This document shows positions 1 to 4,944 of a DNA stretch of 5,439 bases, in pieces. The position numbers and the translations under genes are program-made. The stretch spans positions 1 to 5,439 of the forward strand of contig QHUD01000233.1 in assembly GCA_003221085.1 (NCBI GenBank), in the 5' to 3' direction. The number at the start of each line of letters is the position of its first letter. The first letter of the stretch is position 1. The notes beneath the pieces are model-generated. The model saw only the letters and a program-made list of their open reading frames with translations, searched no databases and was not told the origin of the DNA. The DNA is from Gemmatimonadota bacterium (GTDB taxonomy: Bacteria > Gemmatimonadota > Gemmatimonadetes > Gemmatimonadales > GWC2-71-9).

Positions 1-27
1 CGCTCCGGTTCGCCGGGGCGGGCTTTT
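1..27 (+). terminator. Rho-independent terminator of an upstream unit, cut by the window edge
   Basis: The arms at 1-8 and 13-20 pair over 8 bp, including one G-U pair, around a TTCG loop at 9-12. GGC and a run of four T at 24-27 follow. The bases just after the hairpin (GGC, 21-23) suggest that the stem continues into sequence left of the window. This would end transcription of a gene outside the window and isolate the block that starts at 75. The T run is short, so strength is uncertain. Confidence 0.6.
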
Positions 28-51
28 GCGTTCCACACTCCGCATTATCTT
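26..51 (+). promoter_or_regulatory. Weak candidate promoter for the TerC-era-Trm112 block
   Basis: TTGCGT at 26-31 and TATCTT at 46-51 could act as -35 and -10, but the 14-base spacer is short. TTTG at 25-28 with TATCTT is another reading. The gene needs a promoter somewhere between the upstream terminator and 75, and this is the only AT-richer stretch there. It is a positional guess more than a clear match. Confidence 0.25.
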
Positions 52-74
52 GCCCCGACCCTCACCCCCCGACC

Positions 75-812
75 ATGAATTGGCTCACCTCGCCCGAAAC
101 CTGGATCGCCCTCCTCACGCTGACGGTGCTCGAGATCGTCCTCGGCATCGACAACATCATCTTCATCTCCATCCTGGCCGGGAAACTGCCGGCCGGCGCC
201 CAGCGGCGTGCCCGCACCGTCGGCCTCGCCCTCGCTATGGTGACGCGCATCCTCCTGCTGCTCTCCCTGACGAGCATCATGCGGCTCACGCGGCCCCTGT
301 TCAGCACGTTCGGCCACCCGTTCTCCGGACGCGATCTCATCCTGCTCCTGGGCGGCCTGTTCCTCCTGTGGAAAAGCACCCGCGAGATTCACGAGAAGCT
401 CGAGGGCGAGGAAGGCCGCGAGAACGTGCACGCCGGTGCCACGTTCGGGAGCGTCATCGTCCAGATCGCCCTGCTCGACATCGTGTTCTCGCTCGATTCG
501 GTGATCACCGCCGTGGGCATGGCCCGCCAGGTGGGTGTGATGATCGCCGCCATCGTCCTCGCGGTGCTCGTCATGCTCGTGGCCGCCGGCCCGATCAGCG
601 ACTTCGTCCACCGTCATCCGACGCTCAAAATGCTCGCGTTGTCCTTCCTGCTGCTCATCGGCGTCACCCTCATCGCCGACGGCCTCGGACAACACATCCC
701 GAAGGGCTACGTGTACTTCGCGATGGGGTTCTCGGTGTTCGTCGAGTCGCTCAACCTGCGCCTCGCGCGCCCGGCGCCGCCCGTGCACCTGAAGGATCAG
801 ATCACCCCGTGA
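75..812 (+). CDS. TerC-family integral membrane protein (YgdQ/YoaE N-terminal type)
   Basis: This 245-residue protein is almost entirely membrane-embedded, with about seven hydrophobic segments near residues 11-35, 49-68, 86-99, 123-149, 153-172, 186-203 and 212-228. It carries the family hallmarks: an acidic LEIVLGIDNIIF stretch in the first segment (Glu20, Asp26) and LLDIVFSLDSVITAVGM in the fourth (Asp135, Asp141). These polar residues within the membrane are thought to handle metal ions. Length and sequence resemble E. coli YgdQ from memory (about 237 residues). TerC relatives have been linked to manganese export and to metal loading of secreted proteins; the substrate here is inferred. 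ATG at 75 is the natural start because the hydrophobic N-terminus begins at once, yet the 20 bases before it are C-rich and show no Shine-Dalgarno motif. The stop overlaps the era start (GTGA, 809-812), so translation of the two is probably coupled. Confidence 0.9.
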   Translation: MNWLTSPETWIALLTLTVLEIVLGIDNIIFISILAGKLPAGAQRRARTVGLALAMVTRILLLLSLTSIMRLTRPLFSTFGHPFSGRDLILLLGGLFLLWKSTREIHEKLEGEEGRENVHAGATFGSVIVQIALLDIVFSLDSVITAVGMARQVGVMIAAIVLAVLVMLVAAGPISDFVHRHPTLKMLALSFLLLIGVTLIADGLGQHIPKGYVYFAMGFSVFVESLNLRLARPAPPVHLKDQITP

Positions 813-1675
813 CGCGCTGCGGGGTCGTGGCGCTGGCCGGGAAACCCAACGTGGGGAAGTCCACCCTCTTGAACGCCCTCGTCGGCGAGCATCTCGCTAT
901 CGTCTCTCCCAAGCCGCAGTCCACCCGCCTGCCGGTGGTCGGCCTCGTCACTCGGGACGACACGCAGTTCATCTTCACCGACTCTCCTGGGCTGCTCGAG
1001 CCCGAATACAAGCTGCACGAGACAATGCGCGCCGCGGCGCTACGCGCCATCGTGGACGCCGAAGTCATCGCGTACCTGCATCCGCTGGCGGACTTTCCGG
1101 CGCCTCCGCTTACCCAAGTGGCGAAGCTCGACCGGGCGCCCCGGGCGCCGATCGTCACGGTGTATACGAAGGCGGATCTCGCGCCGTCTTCCCCCAACCT
1201 CCCCCAACCTCCACAACCTCCCCCAACCTCCACCGTCGCCGTCTCCGCGCTCACCGGCGCGGGTCTCGACGCCCTGCTCGACGTGTTGCGCGCCCGGCTT
1301 CCGGAAAGCCCGTTTCACTACGATCCCGACGCGATGGCGACGCAGCCGATGCGCTTCTTCGCCGCCGAGTTCGTGCGCGAGGCGGCGTTCGAGCTGCTGC
1401 ATGAGGAGCTGCCGTACAGCGTGGCCGTCGAGATCGACGAGTTCCGGGAGGGTCAGGAGCCGGTGTATATTCGAGCCGTGGTCTACGTCGAGCGCACCAG
1501 CCAGAAGGGCATCGTGATCGGGGACGGGGGGCGCACGATCAAGGCGATCGGGCAGGCCGCCCGTGCCAAGATCGAAGCTCTGCTCGGGGCGCGCGTATTC
1601 CTCGAGCTGCACGCCAAGGTACTGCCCAAGTGGCGGCGCCAGCTCTCGTCTCTCAAACGACTGGGATACGGATGA
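809..1675 (+). CDS. era: GTPase Era, 30S ribosome assembly factor
   Basis: Era binds GTP and the 3' end of 16S rRNA and helps mature the small subunit. The 288-residue protein has an N-terminal Ras-like GTPase domain (about 1-165) and a C-terminal KH RNA-binding domain (about 190-288). Visible motifs are G1 GKPNVGKS at 11-18, the PKPQSTR switch I region at 34-40, G3 DSPG at 58-61, G4 TKAD at 120-123, G5 SAL at 146-148, and the KH loop GDGG at 238-241 followed by the typical Era ending (KRLGYG). Several motifs deviate: DSPG for DTPG and TKAD for NKxD. The G4-G5 linker is a Pro-rich stretch encoded by a tandem DNA repeat (1191-1232). GTG at 809 is chosen because it sits just before G1 and overlaps the TerC stop; a GAAGGA at 791-796 may serve as a distant ribosome site. 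The frame is open further upstream, but that part is out-of-frame TerC. The stop overlaps the Trm112 start. Confidence 0.93.
   Translation: MTRCGVVALAGKPNVGKSTLLNALVGEHLAIVSPKPQSTRLPVVGLVTRDDTQFIFTDSPGLLEPEYKLHETMRAAALRAIVDAEVIAYLHPLADFPAPPLTQVAKLDRAPRAPIVTVYTKADLAPSSPNLPQPPQPPPTSTVAVSALTGAGLDALLDVLRARLPESPFHYDPDAMATQPMRFFAAEFVREAAFELLHEELPYSVAVEIDEFREGQEPVYIRAVVYVERTSQKGIVIGDGGRTIKAIGQAARAKIEALLGARVFLELHAKVLPKWRRQLSSLKRLGYG
1191..1232 (+). repeat. C-rich tandem repeat (about 10 bp, four copies) inside era
   Basis: Units are CCCCCAACCT (1191-1200), the same again (1201-1210), CCACAACCT (1211-1219) and CCCCCAACCT (1220-1229), then CCA. Because 10 is not a multiple of 3, each copy is read in a different frame, but 10+10+9+10 totals 39 bases, so the gene stays open. 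It encodes residues 128-141 of Era, rich in Pro, Gln, Asn and Thr. The opposite strand has three runs of five G and many GG pairs, so it could form a G-quadruplex. Confidence 0.9.
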
Positions 1676-1842
1676 GTCTCGCGCCCGACCTCCTCGACAT
1701 CCTCGTGTGCCCCAAGTGCAAAGGCCCGCTGGAGCACCGCACGGCGCCCGCCGAGGCATTGGTGTGTCATGCCTGCCGCCTGATCTACGCCGTCGAAGAC
1801 GACATCCCCATCCTGTTGATCGACGAGGCCAAGCACTTCTAG
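1672..1842 (+). CDS. Trm112 family protein (UPF0434/YcaR-like zinc protein)
   Basis: This 56-residue protein has the compact Trm112 fold signature: a leading LLDILVCPKCKGPL, a second Cys pair, then the conserved DDIPILL near the C-terminus. The Cys pairs are CPKC at 13-16 and CHAC at 32-35, so a full four-Cys zinc site is present. E. coli YcaR, from memory, has the same layout but appears to lack one Cys of the second pair. In archaea and eukaryotes Trm112 stabilises and activates methyltransferases acting on tRNA, rRNA or release factors. The partner in bacteria is mostly unknown, so a role as a methyltransferase partner is inference. The ATG overlaps the era stop (ATGA, 1672-1675) and a GGGA at 1663-1666 lies 5 bases upstream, supporting translation coupled to era. 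It is the last gene of its block. Confidence 0.85.
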   Translation: MSLAPDLLDILVCPKCKGPLEHRTAPAEALVCHACRLIYAVEDDIPILLIDEAKHF

Positions 1843-1863
1843 CCGCTTGCCGATGCCGATTGT

Positions 1864-1893
1864 TTGACAACCTGCGGACACGCGGCCTAAGTT
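1864..1893 (+). promoter_or_regulatory. Promoter of the GGDEF/zinc-ribbon block
   Basis: A perfect TTGACA at 1864-1869 is followed after 18 bases by TAAGTT at 1888-1893. The -10 continues as TAAGTTTA, which also fits the Bacteroidota-type TAnnTTTG at seven of eight positions, with TTTG at 1863-1866 as its upstream partner. Transcription would begin near 1900, leaving a leader of about 25 bases that ends in a strong ribosome binding site. It is the clearest promoter in the window and lies in the only sizeable gap before block 2. Confidence 0.65.
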
Positions 1894-1898
1894 TAGGC
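1885..1898. promoter_or_regulatory. Palindrome over the -10 region, possible operator
   Basis: GCCTAA-GT-TTAGGC forms 6-bp inverted arms around a 2-base centre and covers the whole predicted -10. Such placement is typical of a repressor site, but the arms are short and part of the symmetry may come from the promoter sequence itself. No regulator can be named. Confidence 0.35.
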
Positions 1899-1915
1899 GC
1901 GCTCGACCCTTACGC

Positions 1916-1922
1916 GAGGAGG
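1916..1922 (+). promoter_or_regulatory. Strong ribosome binding site fixing the GTG start of the GGDEF gene
   Basis: GAGGAGG is the best Shine-Dalgarno match in the window. It ends 3 bases before GTG at 1926, which is tight; pairing through AGGA alone leaves 5 bases. There is no other plausible start nearby in this frame, and the promoter at 1864-1893 lies just upstream, so GTG 1926 is the likely start. Confidence 0.7.
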
Positions 1923-1925
1923 CAG

Positions 1926-2900
1926 GTGCGCGGCACGCGCCCGACGATACTCTTCTTCTCGCCGGCTGGTCGCTCGGTACCTGACTTTCTGACGCGCTGG
2001 GTCAACGGCAAGGGACTGACGATCGTGCCGGTGCCGGACCCCGCCGACGTGGAGCAGCGAGTGCTCCGGTCGCTGCCGCAGCTCGTCGTCATCGACGCGG
2101 ACGGCGGTCCGCAGGGTCTCGGGCTCTGCAAGCGCCTCAAGTCCGATTCCTACTCGGCCATCGTCCCGCTTGCCGTCCTCACGAGCCGGCACACGACCGA
2201 CCGCGTGCAGGAATGGTTCACCGCGGGCGCGGACGAGGTGATCAGCCCGCTCTTCGAGCAGACGGAGCAGGCGAGCCGACTCGACGGGCTCATGACCCGC
2301 ACGGCCCGCGACGTCGCCGTCAACCCGTCCACCCGCCTGCCGGGCACGACGGAGATCGAGCGCGACATCCGGCGGCGGATGGAAAACGGCGAGCTGTTCG
2401 CCGTATGTTACGCCGACCTGGATCATTTCAAGGAGTACAACGATCGCTACAGCTACAACGACGGCGATCGGGTCATATACATCCTGTCGCGCATCCTGCA
2501 CGACGTCGTGAAAGGACTGCTCGGCAACCGCGGGTTCATCGGGCACATCGGCGGGGACGACTTCATCTTCAACATCCCGTTCGATGCGATCCCCGACGTG
2601 TGCGGCGAGGTACTCGAGGTGTTCGACACGCTGATTCCGTACCAGTACAACGAGCAGGACCGGCGCGCCGGGTACTACTTCGGGAAGGACCGGCGCGGGC
2701 AACTGCACCGCGTGCCCCTGATGACCCTGTCGATCGGGATCGTGACCAACCAGCACCGCCGGTTCGCCCATCCGGCGCAGGTGAGCGAGCTCGCGACCGA
2801 GATGAAGAGCTACGCGAAGACCCAGCCGGGCTCGGTGTTCGTAGTCGACCGCCGGCATGATCCGGAGCTCGATGAGGACGAGGGGCGAGGCGCGAGATGA
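1926..2900 (+). CDS. Receiver-like plus GGDEF domain protein (GGDDF variant)
   Basis: This 324-residue soluble protein has two parts. Residues about 5-125 resemble a response-regulator receiver: a first strand (TILFFSP), a central LVVIDADG holding a possible phosphoacceptor Asp, a strand ending LTS, and a GADEVISPL region. The usual acidic pair after the first strand and the Lys near the end (KPF in active receivers) are missing, so it is probably a degenerate receiver. Residues about 133-315 are a GGDEF domain, introduced by the linker TRLPG, with DLDHFK at 164-169, signature GGDDF at 209-213, and MTLSIGIV further on. GGDEF domains make cyclic di-GMP from two GTP, but here the fourth signature residue is Asp instead of Glu. 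No RxxD inhibitory site is seen before the signature. It may be a low-activity cyclase or a GTP or c-di-GMP sensor; I cannot decide. There is no membrane segment. The stop overlaps the next start (ATGA, 2897-2900). Confidence 0.85.
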   Translation: MRGTRPTILFFSPAGRSVPDFLTRWVNGKGLTIVPVPDPADVEQRVLRSLPQLVVIDADGGPQGLGLCKRLKSDSYSAIVPLAVLTSRHTTDRVQEWFTAGADEVISPLFEQTEQASRLDGLMTRTARDVAVNPSTRLPGTTEIERDIRRRMENGELFAVCYADLDHFKEYNDRYSYNDGDRVIYILSRILHDVVKGLLGNRGFIGHIGGDDFIFNIPFDAIPDVCGEVLEVFDTLIPYQYNEQDRRAGYYFGKDRRGQLHRVPLMTLSIGIVTNQHRRFAHPAQVSELATEMKSYAKTQPGSVFVVDRRHDPELDEDEGRGAR

Positions 2901-3712
2901 ACGTCACCTGCCCGTCGTGCGAGACGGTGTATCGCGTGGATCCGTCCAAAGTCCCGGCGGGCGGCGTGCGCGCCCGCTGTGCGGTGTGCAGCAACGTGTT
3001 TGCGGTGAATGCCTCGTCCGGAGCGGCGCAGCGGGCGCCCGTCGCGGAAACGGTGCCCCCCGTCGCACCAGCTCAGCGGGCACCTGCGGCTCCAGGGCGC
3101 CCCGTGTCCGCTCCCCAACCCCCGGCGCCTCCGCCAGCGCCCGCCCCGCCCGCTCCGGCTCCGGCACCGCCGCGGGCGCCCGCCATGCCCCGGTTCTCGG
3201 GCCCTATTGCGGCGCCGACCTCAGCGCCGGCGCCACCGGCCGCGCCGGCGCGCCCCGCACCTCCGCCCGCGCCGCGTGCCGTTCCGGCTCCCGCGCCTCC
3301 GCCGACCGCGCCGGCCATGCGACCGGCCGTGCCCGCCCCGCGGGCGGACCCGCCACCGGCACCGCGCGCTCCCGCGGCGCCGGCCGCGGCCCCCGCGCCG
3401 GCTGCACCCGCGGCCGCGGCGCCCGGGCAGCGCAGCAGCCCGCTTCGCCCCGTGAACCCGTTCATGGTCCAGGATCCGAAGCAGAAGGCCCGCCGGCTCG
3501 CGCGGGCGCTCGTGTCGGATCTCGTGGTGTATCATCCGGAGAAGCGCCAGCAGGGACTGCGCGACGGCACCCTGCCGCGGCTCTTCAAGGACGAGATCGA
3601 GAAGAGCTGGCAGGAATACGTGGAGCAGGTGGGCGCTGAGCTCGCGAAGTCCACGCCGTTTTGGGCCGAGGCCTTGAACGAGATTCTGGCTGGGGGAAAC
3701 AAAGTCTTCTAG
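2897..3712 (+). CDS. MJ0042-type zinc-ribbon protein with long Pro/Ala linker
   Basis: The 271-residue product has three parts. Residues 1-37 are a zinc ribbon of the MJ0042 type: MNVTCPSCETVYRVD, then VRARCAVCSNVFAV, with Cys pairs at 5/8 and 28/31. Residues about 38-185 are a low-complexity linker dominated by Pro and Ala with scattered Arg, surely disordered. Residues 186-271 form a charged, probably helical domain beginning NPFMVQDPKQKARRLAR and ending EALNEILAGGNKVF. No membrane segment or signal peptide is visible. Similar zinc-ribbon proteins occur in Gemmatimonadota, Acidobacteria and delta-proteobacteria from memory, with no settled function; the ribbon may bind nucleic acid or protein. 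The linker uses mixed Pro and Ala codons and is not a simple DNA repeat, so selection on the protein composition is likely. The ATG overlaps the stop of the GGDEF gene, and GAGG at 2887-2890 is a well-placed ribosome site, so the two are probably made together. Confidence 0.8.
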   Translation: MNVTCPSCETVYRVDPSKVPAGGVRARCAVCSNVFAVNASSGAAQRAPVAETVPPVAPAQRAPAAPGRPVSAPQPPAPPPAPAPPAPAPAPPRAPAMPRFSGPIAAPTSAPAPPAAPARPAPPPAPRAVPAPAPPPTAPAMRPAVPAPRADPPPAPRAPAAPAAAPAPAAPAAAAPGQRSSPLRPVNPFMVQDPKQKARRLARALVSDLVVYHPEKRQQGLRDGTLPRLFKDEIEKSWQEYVEQVGAELAKSTPFWAEALNEILAGGNKVF

Positions 3713-3755
3713 GCTGGTGTGGCGGGGTCTAACCTATTAGCTTTCCAAGCAGTTA

Positions 3756-3790
3756 GAGCCGCCCTCCGCCCGTCGGCGGGCGGCTCATTT
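3756..3790 (+). terminator. GC-rich hairpin between the zinc-ribbon gene and prfB
   Basis: GAGCCGCCC (3756-3764) pairs perfectly with GGGCGGCTC (3778-3786) over 9 bp. The inner GCC (3768-3770) and GGC (3775-3777) add 3 bp around a CGTC loop, with a 3-base bulge on the left. ATTT follows at 3787-3790. The stem is very stable but the T run is short, so it may be an inefficient terminator, or an attenuator or processing hairpin in the prfB leader. It sits 44 bases after the zinc-ribbon stop and 25 before the prfB start. Confidence 0.6.
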
Positions 3791-3893
3791 CCTGCTAGCC
3801 TGAAACGAGCGCACTGTGGCCCTATCCGACCGTCTCGCCGAGTTCGATCAGCGTCTCACCGAGCTGCGGAGCTTTCTTTGACATAGCAGGAAA
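3788..3893 (+). repeat. Perfect 10-bp inverted repeat bracketing the prfB start and frameshift site
   Basis: TTTCCTGCTA at 3788-3797 is the exact reverse complement of TAGCAGGAAA at 3884-3893. The left arm is in the 5' leader and the right arm begins two bases after the frameshift heptamer. In the mRNA the arms could pair and enclose the GTG start and the whole zero-frame segment in an 86-base loop. Left-arm bases 3788-3790 are also the T tail of the hairpin above, so the two structures adjoin. Confidence 0.7.
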
Positions 3894-4944
3894 GACCAAG
3901 CGCCTGGCGGAGCTGGAGCACGCCCTGGCCGAGGGCAGCGTCTGGACCGACCCGGAGAGGTCGCGCCAAGCGGTGCAGGAGATCAAGGAGCTGAAGCGCT
4001 GGGTCGATCCGTACCACGCGGTGCGGCAGCGGATTGACGACGCGCGCGCGTTGCTCGAGCTCTCGCAGGGGGAGTCGGACGAGGAGCACGCGCGGCTCGT
4101 CGCCGAGATGCTCAAGGGCAAGTCCCTCGAGCAGGAAGCGGAGGGCATCGCGGCGCAGCTCGAGGCGCTCGAGCTGCAGAACATGCTGCGCGGTTCCGAC
4201 GACACCCGCGACGCGCTGCTCACCATCCATTCCGGCGCGGGCGGCACGGAATCCCAGGACTGGGCCGAAATGCTCATGCGGATGTATACGCGCTGGGCGG
4301 AGCGCCACGGCTTCAAGGTCGAGATGCTCGACATGCTCCAGGGCGAGGAGGCCGGCATCAAGTCGGCGGAGATCCAGATCAGCGGGCAATACGCATACGG
4401 GCTCTTGAAAGCCGAAAAGGGCGTGCATCGCCTGGTGCGCATTTCGCCGTTCGACGCGCAGTCCCGCCGCCACACCTCGTTCGCGTCGGTGTTCGTCTAT
4501 CCCGTGGTAGATGAGGACATCGAAATCGACATTAAAGAAGACGACCTGCGCATCGACGTGTACCGCGCTTCGGGGAAGGGCGGGCAGCACGTCAACAAGA
4601 CGTCCTCGGCGGTGCGCATCACGCACCTCCCGACCAACATCGTCGTGCAATGCCAGAACGAGCGCAGCCAATTCAAGAACAAGGCGACGGCCATGAAGAT
4701 GCTCAAGGCGCGGCTGTACGAGCGCGCCGTCGCGGAGCGCGAGGCCAAGAAGGCGGAAGTGGACAAGCAGAAGGGTGACATCGCCTTTGGGAGTCAGATT
4801 CGCTCCTATGTGTTCCAGCCCTACACCATGGTGAATGACCACCGCACCGAGCTGAAGGTGGCGGACGTCCACAAGGTGATGGATGGGGATCTGGACCCGT
4901 TCATCGAGGCGTATCTCAAGCGCTTCGGGAGCAAGGCGGCGTGA
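3816..4944 (+). CDS. prfB: Peptide chain release factor 2, with programmed +1 frameshift
   Basis: RF2 reads UGA and UAA stop codons and triggers release of the finished protein on the ribosome. Translation starts at GTG 3816, the only possible start in this frame because TGA lies at 3801-3803. It runs 21 codons to CTT (3876-3878), then meets TGA at 3879-3881. A +1 shift resumes at GAC 3880 and gives a 375-residue protein, close to the 365 of E. coli RF2. The joined N-terminus reads ELRSFL then DIAGKTKRLAEL, as in other RF2 proteins. The stop-recognition tripeptide SPF is at 210-212 and the catalytic GGQ at 255-257, within SGKGGQHVN, both intact. Ala at 251 stands where E. coli K-12 has the unusual Thr246. 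A caller ignoring the shift would start at GTG 3973 and lose 52 residues. RF2 shortage promotes the shift, so the gene is self-regulated. The stop overlaps the lysS start. Confidence 0.96.
3868..3882 (+). promoter_or_regulatory. prfB programmed +1 frameshift signal
   Basis: CTT-TGA-C at 3876-3882 is identical to the E. coli prfB slip site, where the peptidyl-tRNA on CUU moves to UUU and the in-frame UGA is skipped. GGAG at 3868-3871, four bases upstream, is the internal Shine-Dalgarno-like element that pushes the ribosome forward; it falls where E. coli has AGGGGG. It is weaker than the E. coli element. The downstream frame stays open for 354 codons. Confidence 0.95.

Noticed and set aside
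26..808. Long open frame on + continuous with era upstream of its GTG start
   Set aside because: It is the out-of-frame reading of the TerC gene: Arg/Pro/His-rich, with no domain. Era similarity begins at 809.
1040..1870. 276-codon minus-strand open frame spanning the end of era and Trm112
   Set aside because: Arg/Gly-rich shadow of two well-supported + strand genes, with no recognisable domain.
1843..1925. Terminator after Trm112
   Set aside because: No hairpin with a T run is visible in the gap; the only inverted repeat is the short palindrome on the -10 of the next promoter.
3120..3440. Tandem DNA repeat in the zinc-ribbon linker
   Set aside because: The protein is repetitive in composition, but codons are mixed and no fixed unit length is visible, unlike the repeat in era.
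3073..3465. Gly/Ala-rich minus-strand open frame opposite the zinc-ribbon linker
   Set aside because: It is the complement of Pro/Ala codons in the linker, and its composition follows from that alone.
3879..3881. TGA in prfB taken as a nonsense mutation or pseudogene
   Set aside because: The TGA lies in the conserved frameshift heptamer with an upstream SD-like element, and all RF2 motifs downstream are intact.
3856..4872. 338-codon open frame on the minus strand opposite prfB
   Set aside because: GC-rich genes leave such antisense frames open. The + strand encodes an unmistakable RF2, and the antisense product is low-complexity with no motif.
3973..4944. prfB as a shorter gene starting at GTG 3973
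   Set aside because: It would lack the first part of RF2 domain 1. The reading upstream to 3880, joined through CTT-TGA-C to GTG 3816, gives a full-length RF2 N-terminus.
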